The notes under the pieces are model-generated. The model searched no databases. It saw nothing but the letters and a program-made list of their open reading frames with translations, and was not told where the DNA came from. Both the position numbers and the translations under genes were made by a program. Below, piece by piece: positions 1 through 8,825 of a DNA stretch of 64,000 nt; within the stretch, counting starts at the first letter, position 1, and each line of letters starts with the position of its first letter. The DNA is from Nitrosomonadales bacterium (GTDB taxonomy: Bacteria; Pseudomonadota; Gammaproteobacteria; Burkholderiales; Gallionellaceae). The stretch lies in contig JACOUM010000010.1 in NCBI GenBank assembly GCA_016177795.1, forward strand, positions 186,001 to 250,000. Reading direction: 5' to 3'.

Positions 1-2075
1 TTGTAGGCATGGATAACTTCGGCGCCGATTTCAAATCCCAGTAATACAAGGTTGTTGTCGCGAAGAAACGCTTCAATGCCTGGCAGCGTCATACGATGCT
101 CCTGAACGTGGAAGAGCATATCTCGGCAGGCGCTGATGCTGAAGAAATCCCGGGTTAAGAATGCGGTCCAGAAATCTGCGCTTTTGCCCAAATCCACCAA
201 TTCCTGGCGGCACCACCTGATTTCACTAGCCGTTGCGCCATAACCCTTTTTGTCAATGAAGGCACGTGCGTTAATGATATTCCGTCGCGCCATTTCACTG
301 TAAAAACCAAGCTTCATAAATCCGCCGGGGCGAAGCAGCGACAAAAGCACTTTCCACCCAGCCCATGGATCAGCGAGATGGTGCAACACCCCGACAGACT
401 CAATAACATCGAAGCTGCGGCCGAGTGAACCCAGCTTCATGATGTCGGCCTGGGCATACTCGATGGAGGTCAAACCCAGTTCGCGTGTTTTCCGCCCGGC
501 GTAACCAAGACTGGTTATGCTCAGATCGATGGCCAGCACTTGCGCCCCGTGGAATTGCTGTGTCGATTGAATAGAATGCTGGCCAGTGCCGCAACCGGCA
601 ATCAGGATGTCAGGATTGTCGCATTTGTCTTGCCGCTCTATAGGAGCCAAGGGAAACTTCTGGTCCAAATACTCGATGATATTCTCTGCTCTTCCGGCGG
701 GCGCCGTCCTGACCCAGCGCGGGTATGGATTTTCTTCGTATTGATTCTGAACCAGCCGTGATACATCATCCTCGATGCCAGTCAACCGGGGAATGCTGGC
801 ACATAACTCCAGTTCTTCGGCTGGCTCACAAACCTGTTGAATCAGCACAGCCGCAACTGCATCGGGCCATTGGGTATCCAGAAGCCGTGCAGCCAGCGAG
901 ATAGAGCAGAGCGGAAAGTAGGCTGCTACCGCCAATAAGCAAAGGACCGGCGTCTGGGTGCCGGCTTCCAGTGCCGCAGCAAGTGAATCCCGCAAATCAC
1001 TGGCTTGCCGGATTTCGGCATCGGTGACGGAAAACACATATTCATTGATGAAACACTGACGCGCTAATGCACTGTAGAAGCTCAAGGCCGCATTGACGTC
1101 AGCTTCTGGGCTTGTCATTGCTGTAGCGGTTTCGAGCATGGCGTGCCGCGCCATAGTCAGGAAGCGTTCCAGTTCGCTGTCGCAGATTGGCGCGGAACCG
1201 AGCAGGGCACACAGCAGCTTGTCATTGGCAAGTGTGCCGAGACTGTTTGCCTCGAACAAATTTTGCGCTGAAAGATGCACAGGCCATGCTTTTACTGCTC
1301 GAGTCACGCACCCGCCGATATCCGGGTCGAGCCTGACAAGGTCAGTACTGAACTGCATCAGTTCGCCCGGTCGTCCCCAAGGTTCGGTCAAGGCGCGAAC
1401 CAGATATGTTTTAACCACGGGCCCACCGTGCGTGCAACGCAGACGTTTTGCACAGTTGAAAAAAATGCTTTTGGCTTCTTGCGTTTCCCTGATCTGTAAG
1501 GAATAGATGCTGATGTTCAATGCCATGACCAGATTTCCTGAGGCATCGAACAGCAAAGCGAGTTGGTTAAGAGCCTCGACAAAATTTGGCCTGATATATA
1601 ACGCGCGCCGATAGCTGGTCTCGGCATCGCCTAATCTGCCCAGAGCATGAAGAGTGATGCCCAGGTTGTAATGTGCATCAGCATCATCCGGCAGCAGCGT
1701 GACTGCTTTCTGCATGGGCAGCAGCGCTTCCGCACTCCGCCCCATCTGATTGAGCGTAACACCCAGCATCGTCCAGCCAAAGCCATGGTGTGGAAAGCTT
1801 TCTGTCAACGACCGCGCCAGAAGCCCGGCTTCAATGTAGCGCCGCTGATTGAATTTCGACACCAACGTCTCAAGCGCCTGTCGGCTGGGCTCGCCATATG
1901 CGGTGGCTTGCGGTTGTTGTAGCACAATTTGGGATGCTATATGCACTCCCGGACTGTCTATAGCGCAAGTGCCTGGATCATTTTTTTTCGACTCGACAAG
2001 CACCTCATCCGGACAGGTATGGGCGAATAAATTATATGTTTCAGGCGATTCAGGGGATGTTGGGGTGTTTTGCAT
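1..2075 (-). CDS. TPR-repeat protein with C-terminal SAM-dependent methyltransferase domain (3' end outside window)
   Basis: The reverse strand is open from an ATG at 2075 to the window edge (about 691 codons, no stop). Residues about 70-170 read as TPR-like helix pairs, with pieces such as HYNLGITLHALGRLGDAE and ALNQLALLFDASG. From about residue 450 a class I methyltransferase domain follows: motif I is DILIAGCGTGQHS near residue 490, then an acidic strand end VLAIDLS, and later VLHHLADPW and LRPGGFMKLGFYS. Such TPR-methyltransferases often modify sugars or small metabolites, but the substrate cannot be told here. It is divergent from glyQ. No good ribosome binding site precedes the chosen start, so the N-terminus is uncertain. 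Confidence 0.8.
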   Translation of the reverse strand, partial: MQNTPTSPESPETYNLFAHTCPDEVLVESKKNDPGTCAIDSPGVHIASQIVLQQPQATAYGEPSRQALETLVSKFNQRRYIEAGLLARSLTESFPHHGFGWTMLGVTLNQMGRSAEALLPMQKAVTLLPDDADAHYNLGITLHALGRLGDAETSYRRALYIRPNFVEALNQLALLFDASGNLVMALNISIYSLQIRETQEAKSIFFNCAKRLRCTHGGPVVKTYLVRALTEPWGRPGELMQFSTDLVRLDPDIGGCVTRAVKAWPVHLSAQNLFEANSLGTLANDKLLCALLGSAPICDSELERFLTMARHAMLETATAMTSPEADVNAALSFYSALARQCFINEYVFSVTDAEIRQASDLRDSLAAALEAGTQTPVLCLLAVAAYFPLCSISLAARLLDTQWPDAVAAVLIQQVCEPAEELELCASIPRLTGIEDDVSRLVQNQYEENPYPRWVRTAPAGRAENIIEYLDQKFPLAPIERQDKCDNPDILIAGCGTGQHSIQSTQQFHGAQVLAIDLSITSLGYAGRKTRELGLTSIEYAQADIMKLGSLGRSFDVIESVGVLHHLADPWAGWKVLLSLLRPGGFMKLGFYSEMARRNIINARAFIDKKGYGATASEIRWCRQELVDLGKSADFWTAFLTRDFFSISACRDMLFHVQEHRMTLPGIEAFLRDNNLVLLGFEIGAEVIHAY

Positions 2076-2427
2076 GGTTCAGGATCAAGTGAAGTAAATT
2101 AGCTGCATCGTTGCGATGCCAAGTGCACATAGGGTGTCATGGCAGGGCGCGCATCCTATTCAGGCAAGCTTAAGGAAAGCTTAAGAACAGCTATATTTCG
2201 CGTGTTGCCAGGTTGCTTTTGACGGCATGGCGTTCCTGATCGGAACACGATGCGCGAAGGTGGGAAATTGTTGCCAGTGTCTGTGCGGTATGGCGAAAAT
2301 AGCGATGAAACAGTTGGCCGCTGCCTCGTTGCCTGCGCATTGATTGGCTATGCAATGCCAATCAATGACTAACATGACGACAGAAAACCAGTAAAATGCA
2401 CGCCTTTGCAATCGCCTGAAACAACCG
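2076..2427. other. Divergent intergenic region with a perfect 11-bp inverted repeat
   Basis: This 352-base gap separates the divergent methyltransferase gene and glyQ and should hold both promoters. No convincing gene is seen in it. At 2338-2367 it contains CATTGATTGGC and its exact reverse complement around an 8-base spacer, about 60 bases before glyQ; no T-run follows, so it looks more like an operator than a terminator. A possible -10 box TAAAAT lies at 2391-2396. At about 2164-2184 the 9-mer AAGCTTAAG occurs twice directly. Confidence 0.5.
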
Positions 2428-3348
2428 ATGCTTAACTTTCAACAGATCATCCTTACGCTGCAGAACTACTGGGACAAGCAGGGTTGTGCGCTGCTGCAAC
2501 CCTATGACATGGAGGTCGGCGCCGGCACGTCGCACACTGCGACTTTCCTGCGCGCGCTCGGCCCGGAGCCGTGGAAGGCCGGTTACGTGCAGCCGTCGCG
2601 CCGCCCCAAGGACGGGCGCTACGGCGAGAACCCGAACCGCCTGCAGCATTACTACCAGTTTCAGGTGGTGCTGAAACCCTCTCCGTCCAACATTCTCGAC
2701 CTGTACCTCGGCTCGCTGGAGGCGCTCGGCTTCGATCTGAAACAGAACGACATCCGCTTCGTCGAGGACGACTGGGAGAACCCGACGCTCGGCGCGTGGG
2801 GGCTGGGCTGGGAAGTGTGGCTGAACGGCATGGAAGTCACGCAGTTCACCTATTTCCAGCAGGTCGGCGGCATCGACTGCAAGCCGATCACCGGCGAGAT
2901 CACCTACGGCCTCGAACGCCTGGCAATGTACCTGCAGGGCGTGGAAAACGTCTTCGACCTGACCTGGGCGGAAGGCGTGACCTACCGCGACGTGTACCAC
3001 CAGAACGAGATTGAGCAATCCGCTTACAACTTTGAGCACAGCGACGTGGAATTCCTGCTCGGCGCGTTCGGCAGCCACGAGAAACAGGCCAGGCACCTGA
3101 TGGAACAGCAATTGGCATTGCCTGCCTACGAGCAGGTGCTGAAAGCCGCGCATACCTTCAATCTGCTCGATGCGCGCGGCGCGATTTCGGTGACGGAGCG
3201 CGCCGCCTACATCGGGCGCATCCGCAATCTGGCGCGCAGCGTCGCGCAGAGCTACCTCGACAGCCGCGCGCGGCTCGGTTTCCCGATGGCGCCGCGCGAA
3301 TGGGCGGATGAGGTACTCGCCCAACTCGAAGCGAAGAAGGTGGACTGA
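2428..3348 (+). CDS. glyQ: Glycyl-tRNA synthetase alpha subunit
   Basis: The 306-residue product is the class II catalytic subunit of the heterotetrameric bacterial glycyl-tRNA synthetase, which charges tRNA-Gly in the cytoplasm. The sequence begins [15 protein letters not shown] and contains the family-typical stretches [26 protein letters not shown] and [12 protein letters not shown]. Length matches the usual size of about 300 residues. The stop is one base before the glyS start codon, so the two are translated as a unit. Confidence 0.98.
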   Translation: MLNFQQIILTLQNYWDKQGCALLQPYDMEVGAGTSHTATFLRALGPEPWKAGYVQPSRRPKDGRYGENPNRLQHYYQFQVVLKPSPSNILDLYLGSLEALGFDLKQNDIRFVEDDWENPTLGAWGLGWEVWLNGMEVTQFTYFQQVGGIDCKPITGEITYGLERLAMYLQGVENVFDLTWAEGVTYRDVYHQNEIEQSAYNFEHSDVEFLLGAFGSHEKQARHLMEQQLALPAYEQVLKAAHTFNLLDARGAISVTERAAYIGRIRNLARSVAQSYLDSRARLGFPMAPREWADEVLAQLEAKKVD

Positions 3349-3349
3349 C

Positions 3350-5479
3350 ATGACAACTACCAAAAACAATCTATTGGTCGAGTTGCTTGTCGAGGAGCTG
3401 CCACCCAAATCGTTGGAGAAGCTTGGAGAAGCATTCGCTAACGCGATATTTAACTCACTTGAAAAATCACAGTTGGTATTACGTGCAGAAATTACCAGCA
3501 CAAAATTTTTTGCAAGTCCGCGTCGTTTGGCAATGTTCATTCCGAATGTGTTGTCAAAGGCAGGTGATCGCCAAATGTCGCAGAAATTGATGCCGGTTAG
3601 TGTTGGGCTGGATGCAAATGGCCAGGCGACACCTGCACTGCTCAAGCGATTGGCTACCCTGGGTGAAAACGCATCTGTTGTTCCCAACCTGAAACGTGAG
3701 AACGATGGTAAGACCGATGTGTTATTCCTTGAGTCGATAATTAAAGGTTTGACTTTGACGCTCGGTTTACAAAAGGCACTTTACGAAACCTTTGATAGAC
3801 TGCCCATCCCAAAAATGATGGCTTATCAACTCAAAGATGGCTGGAGCACGGTTAATTTTGTGCGCCCAGTTCATGGTTTAGTTGCGCTGCACGGTAGTGA
3901 AGTTGTACCGGTTAGCCTGTTGGGTATGACGGCCGGGCGCGAGACGCAGGGCCACCGCTTCGAGGCCGGCGTAAATCCGGTGGTATTAAAGGGTGCCGAC
4001 AGCTACGAGGCGCAGATGGAAAGCGAAGGCGCGGTGATCCCGGGCTTCGAAAAGCGCCGCGCCGAGATCGTACGCCAATTGGCCGCTGCCGCGGCGAAGG
4101 AAGGACTCAAGCCGATTGAAGACGATGCATTGCTGGATGAGGTGACCGCGCTGGTCGAGCGCCCCAACGTGCTGGTCGGCAAGTTCGATGCCGAATTCCT
4201 CGAGGTGCCTCCGGAGTGCCTGATCCTGACGATGAAGGCGAACCAGAAATATTTTCCGTTGCTTGATGCCGACGGCAAACTCACCAACAAATTTCTGATC
4301 GTTTCCAATATCCGTCCGGCGGACGCGAGCCTGGTAATCGGCGGCAACGAGCGCGTGGTGCGCCCGCGCCTCGCGGACGCGAAATTCTTCTTCGATCAGG
4401 ATCGCAAGAAGACGCTGGAATCGCGCGTGGAGAAACTCGGTAGCGTGGTTTACCACAACAAGCTGGGTACACAGCTGCAACGCGTCGAGCGCATCGCTAC
4501 GCTGGCCGGCACGATTGCACGCTTGCTGAAAGCGGACAAGGCGGATGCGGAACTGGCGGCGCGGCTGTCCAAGGCCGATCTGCTCACCGATATGGTCGGC
4601 GAGTTTCCCGAGCTGCAGGGCATCATGGGGCGTTACTACGCGTGGCATGACGGCGAGGACAAGGTGGTGGCGGATGCCATCGAGGCGCATTACCACCCGC
4701 GTTTTGCCGGCGATACGTTGCCGCAGGGCGCCATTGCATGCGCCGTGGCGCTGGCCGACAAGCTGGAGACGGTGGTCGGTATCTACGGCATCGGCCAGGT
4801 GCCCACCGGCGAAAAAGACCCGTTCGGCCTGCGCCGCCATGCGTTGGGCATCCTGCGTATCCTGGCCGAGACGCCGCTTGATTTGCCGCTGGGGGCATTA
4901 CTCAGGATGGCGGCAGAAAATTTCCCCGCAGGCATGTTGAGCGCAACGGTGACAAGCGACGTGGAAGGTTTCATGCTGGATCGTCTGCGCGGCTATCTGC
5001 GCGAACGCGATTTCGAGGTGTCGCATATCGAGGCGGTGCTTCAATTGCTGAATGGACGCATATATCAGGTATTGCCGCGCCTGCAAGGGGTGCGCGTCTT
5101 CGCCGCGCTAAGTGCGGCGAAGGATCTGGCTGCGGCCAACAAGCGCGTGCTGAACATTATCCGCAAGAACCATGAGGAACTCGGCACCGATTTGACCCAC
5201 GCGGTTGTGAAACCGGCGCTGCTGAAAGAAGCCGCCGAACGGGACCTGCACCAAGCCATGCAGGACATCACGCCGTTTGTTCAGGGCTATCTGGATCGCG
5301 GCGACTATGGGCAGAACCTGAAAGCGCTGGTCACGCTCAAGCCGTTCATCGACGATTTCTTCGACAAGGTCATGGTGATGTGCGAGGACAAGGCGCTGCG
5401 TTTGAACCGCGCGGCACTGTTGCAGCAACTCGGCAGGCTGATGAATCAGGTTGCTGATATTTCCAGGCTGGCGGCCTGA
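3350..5479 (+). CDS. glyS: Glycyl-tRNA synthetase beta subunit
   Basis: The 709-residue beta subunit contributes tRNA recognition to the alpha2-beta2 glycyl-tRNA synthetase. It starts MTTTKNNLLVELLVEELPPK, the typical N-terminus, and ends with an anticodon-binding (DALR-like) region. The start at 3350, right after the glyQ stop at 3348, is preferred over an in-frame ATG at 3308 that lies inside glyQ. The first about 195 codons (3350 to about 3930) are clearly lower in GC than the rest: 3421-3480 holds 23 G/C of 60, while 4681-4740 holds 39 of 60. The protein still reads as intact. Confidence 0.97.
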   Translation: MTTTKNNLLVELLVEELPPKSLEKLGEAFANAIFNSLEKSQLVLRAEITSTKFFASPRRLAMFIPNVLSKAGDRQMSQKLMPVSVGLDANGQATPALLKRLATLGENASVVPNLKRENDGKTDVLFLESIIKGLTLTLGLQKALYETFDRLPIPKMMAYQLKDGWSTVNFVRPVHGLVALHGSEVVPVSLLGMTAGRETQGHRFEAGVNPVVLKGADSYEAQMESEGAVIPGFEKRRAEIVRQLAAAAAKEGLKPIEDDALLDEVTALVERPNVLVGKFDAEFLEVPPECLILTMKANQKYFPLLDADGKLTNKFLIVSNIRPADASLVIGGNERVVRPRLADAKFFFDQDRKKTLESRVEKLGSVVYHNKLGTQLQRVERIATLAGTIARLLKADKADAELAARLSKADLLTDMVGEFPELQGIMGRYYAWHDGEDKVVADAIEAHYHPRFAGDTLPQGAIACAVALADKLETVVGIYGIGQVPTGEKDPFGLRRHALGILRILAETPLDLPLGALLRMAAENFPAGMLSATVTSDVEGFMLDRLRGYLRERDFEVSHIEAVLQLLNGRIYQVLPRLQGVRVFAALSAAKDLAAANKRVLNIIRKNHEELGTDLTHAVVKPALLKEAAERDLHQAMQDITPFVQGYLDRGDYGQNLKALVTLKPFIDDFFDKVMVMCEDKALRLNRAALLQQLGRLMNQVADISRLAA

Positions 5480-5624
5480 TGGAAACTTCCATTAATTCGT
5501 TTTTCGGGGGTATCGCTGTGTTGCGCGGCGCTCGTTCCTTCGTCTGCCAAAACGGTATGCCTCGGTCACTGTGCTCCGTGCGCCTTGCGCTGCATCCCGA
5601 AATTCCAAATTACTGGAAATTTTC

Positions 5625-6158
5625 ATGAACCTCGTCATCCTCGACCGCGACGGTGTCATCAACTACGACTCCGACCAGTTCATCAAGAGCCCGGAGGAGT
5701 GGAAGCCGATTCCCGGCAGCCTTGAGGCAATCGCGCGCCTGTGCCAGGCGGATTACCGTGTGGTGGTGGCGACCAACCAGTCCGGCATCGAACGCGGGCT
5801 GTTCGACATGGCGATGCTGAACGCGATCCACGACAAGATGCACAAGGCATGCGCGCAGGTCGGCGCGCGCATCGATGCGGTGTTTTTCTGCCCGCATGCC
5901 AGCGAGAGCAACTGCTCCTGCCGCAAGCCCAAGAGCGGGATGCTGGAGGAGATTGCGGCGCGCTACAGCCTCGGCGACCTCGACGATGTGCCGGTGGTGG
6001 GCGATTCGCTGCGCGATTTGCAATCCGCCGCAAAGTTGGGTGCGCAGCCTTATCTGGTGCTGACCGGCAAGGGCATGAAGACGCAGGCGGCAGGCGGCCT
6101 GCCGGAAGGGACCATCGTCATGCCGGATCTTGCGGCAGTGGTGGCGGAACTGGTATAG
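5625..6158 (+). CDS. gmhB: D-glycero-beta-D-manno-heptose-1,7-bisphosphate 7-phosphatase
   Basis: The 177-residue HAD-superfamily phosphatase removes the 7-phosphate of heptose bisphosphate in ADP-heptose synthesis for the LPS core. The DxD nucleophile motif is at the N-terminus (LDRDGVINYDSD, D7 and D9). A zinc site typical of GmhB is visible as C89, H91, C97 and C99 in CPHASESNCSC. The chosen ATG gives the standard MNLVILDRDG start; the frame stays open 18 codons upstream, but that part has no family character. It sits between glyS and plsC, as in many betaproteobacteria. Confidence 0.95.
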   Translation: MNLVILDRDGVINYDSDQFIKSPEEWKPIPGSLEAIARLCQADYRVVVATNQSGIERGLFDMAMLNAIHDKMHKACAQVGARIDAVFFCPHASESNCSCRKPKSGMLEEIAARYSLGDLDDVPVVGDSLRDLQSAAKLGAQPYLVLTGKGMKTQAAGGLPEGTIVMPDLAAVVAELV

Positions 6159-6265
6159 GGGTGTGCATGAATTGCCCCTGTAATCCGGTGGTCTGCTTCG
6201 GAATAACCGGAATCGTTCGATCCATAAACAGCGACTCTGTAGGGGCGAATGAATTCGCCCCTACA
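6157..6265. repeat. Palindromic repeat pair between gmhB and plsC
   Basis: At 6238-6265 a 13-bp perfect stem (TGTAGGGGCGAAT, two-base loop GA, reverse complement) is followed 21 bases later by the plsC start. A weaker copy, AGGGG...TGAATTGCCCCT, lies at 6157-6180 directly after the gmhB stop. No long T-run follows the strong palindrome, so it is better read as a dispersed repeat unit than as a terminator, although it may act as one weakly. Confidence 0.6.
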
Positions 6266-6286
6266 ATTCTTTGAAGTTAAATTGAG

Positions 6287-6994
6287 ATGCTCGTCATACG
6301 CTCGCTGATTTTTCTGTTGCTGCAGATTGTGCTCACGCCGATTTTTTCCACGCTGGCCTTGCTGACTTTCCCGTTCCCGCCGCTGACGCGCTATCGCCTC
6401 ATCTCCAGTTATGCGCGCACGATGGTCTGGCTGCTGGGGGTGGTGTGCGGCATTCGCCACGAGGTGCGTGGTATCGAAAACATCCCCGGGGAGCCGTGCA
6501 TCGTATTGTGCAAGCACCAGTCGGCGTGGGAGACGCTGGCCTTGCAGGTCATCTTTCCGCCGCAGGTGTGGGTGCTGAAGCGCGAGTTGCTGTGGCTGCC
6601 GTTCTTCGGCTGGGGGCTGGCGATGACCAGCCCGATCGCCATCAAGCGCAGCGATGGCAAGGGCGCGATAAGACAGTTGCTCAGACAGGGCAAAGAGCGG
6701 CTGGCGCAAGGCTTTTGCGTGGTGATCTTTCCCGAGGGGACGCGCGTGCCGTTTGGCACACGCGGCAAGTACAAGATCGGCGGCGCATTGCTGGCGGCGA
6801 GCAGCGGCGCGGCGGTAGTGCCGGTGGCGCATAACGCCGGGCGGCTGTGGGGGCGCAAGGCCTTCAGCAAGCATCCAGGCCTGGTCACCATGAGCATCGG
6901 CGCGCCCATCCCTACGCAAGGACGCAAGGCGGAAGAGATCAACGCGCAAGTGGAAGCGTGGATCGAAAACGAGATACAGCAGCTGGCGCATTGA
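6287..6994 (+). CDS. plsC: 1-acyl-sn-glycerol-3-phosphate acyltransferase
   Basis: The 235-residue membrane-bound acyltransferase makes phosphatidic acid from lysophosphatidic acid. An N-terminal hydrophobic segment (about residues 5-30) is followed by the acyltransferase block: CKHQSAWE (H77 and E82, a variant of the usual HxxxxD), then KRELLWLPFFG, SPIAIKRSD and FPEGTR. The HxxxxE form is acceptable in this family. The gene is in the same direction as gmhB and probably forms a transcription unit with it despite the repeat in the gap. Confidence 0.93.
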   Translation: MLVIRSLIFLLLQIVLTPIFSTLALLTFPFPPLTRYRLISSYARTMVWLLGVVCGIRHEVRGIENIPGEPCIVLCKHQSAWETLALQVIFPPQVWVLKRELLWLPFFGWGLAMTSPIAIKRSDGKGAIRQLLRQGKERLAQGFCVVIFPEGTRVPFGTRGKYKIGGALLAASSGAAVVPVAHNAGRLWGRKAFSKHPGLVTMSIGAPIPTQGRKAEEINAQVEAWIENEIQQLAH

Positions 6995-7005
6995 GCTAAA
7001 GAGAT

Positions 7006-7135
7006 GTCCACGAAAGACACGAAAGGCACGAACAAAATCTGGAAGCATAAGGTTGCTGAACCAGTCCTTGCACACGAATCATTGAATAAAGGCGGAGGAT
7101 GGTTTCATTTCGTGCATTTCGTGTCTTTCGTGGAC
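7006..7135. repeat. Paired-arm inverted repeat, GTCCACGAAAGACACGAAA family, copy 1
   Basis: The left arm at 7006-7034 reads GTCCACGAAAGACACGAAA and continues GGCACGAAC. The right arm at 7107-7135 is its near-exact reverse complement (three differences in 29). Each arm is itself a short tandem repeat with a CACGAAA unit every 9 bases. About 70 bases of unrecognised DNA lie between the arms. The element fills the plsC-ygjP gap. A second family member is at 36756-36819. Confidence 0.8.
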
Positions 7136-7155
7136 GACTGCTTTTTTCAAAGTAA

Positions 7156-7896
7156 ATGCTGATGCTGAAGCGCCTGCGCAACCTGGTTTCCCCTCCCGGC
7201 GTCGAGCAGCGAGCCGCACTCCTCGCCGGAAAGAATATCTCATATACCCTGAAGCGCAGCCGCCGGCGCAGGAGCATCGGCCTGCGCATCGATGACCGCG
7301 GCCTTACCGTGAGCGTGCCGTTGCGCGCCTCGGAAAAATGGCTGCACAGCGTGCTGCAGGACAAGGCGCACTGGGTAGTGGAAAAGCTGGATGGCTGGCA
7401 ACAGCGCAAACAGCCGGAGATATGCTGGGCTGATGGCGAAAGCATTGCGTTCTTAGGCGAGCAGCTCACCTTGCGCGTGCGGCAGAGCCTGTTCGCCGCA
7501 CCTGCGCAACAACGCGGCGGCGAGTTGTGGGTATTCGTTGCCAATGACAGCAAAACGGAGCACATCGAGCGAGCTGTGATGCACTGGTATCAGCAGGAGG
7601 CGGAGCGGCTATATGCAGAGCGTGTCATGCAATACGCAGCATTGCTGAATGTCATGCCGCGTGCGGTCAGGCTTTCTTCGGCAAAAACGCAGTGGGGTTG
7701 CTGTACCGCGCGCGGCACGGTGCATTTGAACAGGCAGCTCATCAAGTTGCCGTTGCGCCTGATTGATTACGTGGTGGTGCATGAACTGGCGCATTTGCGC
7801 GAGATGAACCACTCGGCGGCGTTCTGGTGCGTAGTCGAAACGGTCTGCCCGGATTACATCGGACTGCGCGGGGAGCTCAAGGTTTGCCGGCTATAG
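7156..7896 (+). CDS. YgjP-type M48-like zinc metallopeptidase (DUF45)
   Basis: The 246-residue protein has the DUF45/YgjP layout: a beta-rich N-terminal half beginning about residue 28 (ISYTLKRSRRRRSIGLRID) and a C-terminal catalytic half with HELAHLREMNHSAAFW. H209, E210 and H213 form the HExxH zinc site and H219 is a likely further ligand. SSAKTQWGCCTARGTVHLN is also family-typical. The cellular substrate is unknown. A second ATG at codon 3 could be the true start. Confidence 0.9.
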   Translation: MLMLKRLRNLVSPPGVEQRAALLAGKNISYTLKRSRRRRSIGLRIDDRGLTVSVPLRASEKWLHSVLQDKAHWVVEKLDGWQQRKQPEICWADGESIAFLGEQLTLRVRQSLFAAPAQQRGGELWVFVANDSKTEHIERAVMHWYQQEAERLYAERVMQYAALLNVMPRAVRLSSAKTQWGCCTARGTVHLNRQLIKLPLRLIDYVVVHELAHLREMNHSAAFWCVVETVCPDYIGLRGELKVCRL

Positions 7897-7933
7897 TGCG
7901 CGACCGCTGTTCACGCGTGCCCCGTCAATCGAC

Positions 7934-8329
7934 ATGAGCGAAACCGCCAGCCTCTGGTCCCTTTTCTTCAGCAGCTTCCTCGCCGCCACGCTGCTCCCCG
8001 GCGGCTCCGAGGCGGTGCTGTTCGGCGTGCTGAAAGGCTATCCGGAAACGCTATGGGCCGCGCTGCTCGTCGCCACCATCGGCAACACGCTGGGCGGCAT
8101 GGTGAGCTTCGGCATGGGCTGGCTGCTGCCGCAGACCCAGCAACTCAAGCATGTGGAAAAATTGCGCCGCTACGGTACCCCGGCACTACTGCTGGCATGG
8201 GTCCCGTTGCTTGGCGATGCGCTATGTCTCGCCGCCGGCTGGCTGCGCCTCAACCCGTGGCAGGCCGCACTGTTCATGGCGGCTGGAAAGTTCGCGCGCT
8301 ATTGGGTGATTGCGCTGGCCATTGTCTGA
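7934..8329 (+). CDS. YqaA-family small membrane protein
   Basis: The 131-residue protein is mostly hydrophobic, with about four membrane segments. The N-terminal SLFFSSFLAATLLPGGSEAVLFG and the central ATIGNTLGGMVSFGMGWLLP match the YqaA branch of the DedA/SNARE-associated membrane family. Its function is not settled; DedA relatives take part in lipid handling across the inner membrane. It lies 37 bases after the preceding peptidase gene, same strand. Confidence 0.85.
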   Translation: MSETASLWSLFFSSFLAATLLPGGSEAVLFGVLKGYPETLWAALLVATIGNTLGGMVSFGMGWLLPQTQQLKHVEKLRRYGTPALLLAWVPLLGDALCLAAGWLRLNPWQAALFMAAGKFARYWVIALAIV

Positions 8330-8411
8330 CCGTGCAGAATTCCGGGCGGGCAGCCGGTTGCGCATATACTGTGCCCCGCATGCACGCCTATAACAACACA
8401 GGAGTGATTTC

Positions 8412-8825
8412 ATGAGCAATTCCACTCAACAACACGGATTCCCTATCCGGGCGATTTCTCTGGTCGCCATCGGATTCGGGCTGCTGACCATCAAGGAAGG
8501 CGGCATGACGCTGAGTGGCAACGAGGCGGCGCTCAGTGCGGCCGGAAACTATGTGCCGTTCGTGCTGTGGTTCAACTTTATGGCGGGTTTCGCCTATGTC
8601 ATCGCCGGTGCCGGACTGTGGATGCAGCAGCGCTGGGCGGTGTGGCTGGCTGTCGCCATCGCCGCCGCGACCGCACTCGTGTTTGCGGCATTCGGCGCGC
8701 ATGTGTTTTTTGGCGGGCTGTACGAAAAACGCACGGTGATCGCCATGAGCATGCGCACGCTGGTATGGGTAACGATCGCAGCGATTGCCTGGCGCCGGTT
8801 TGCGGCGAAAGTCACGAAAGCATGA
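8412..8825 (+). CDS. Hypothetical four-helix membrane protein
   Basis: The 137-residue product has about four membrane segments (roughly residues 13-30, 48-70, 76-98 and 108-128) and no motif that I recognise. A ribosome binding site (CAGGAG, 8400-8405) stands before the ATG. Its stop codon overlaps the start of the next gene as ATGA, so the two are very likely co-translated. It could be a DoxX-like or general integral membrane protein; I assign no function. Confidence 0.8.
   Translation: MSNSTQQHGFPIRAISLVAIGFGLLTIKEGGMTLSGNEAALSAAGNYVPFVLWFNFMAGFAYVIAGAGLWMQQRWAVWLAVAIAAATALVFAAFGAHVFFGGLYEKRTVIAMSMRTLVWVTIAAIAWRRFAAKVTKA

Noticed and set aside
2181-2411. 76-codon - strand frame in the glyQ upstream gap
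   Set aside because: No ribosome binding site, no family resemblance, and it spans the inverted repeat at 2338-2367.
2362-3687. 441-codon - strand frame over glyQ
   Set aside because: Antisense to glyQ and the glyS start; no recognisable protein.
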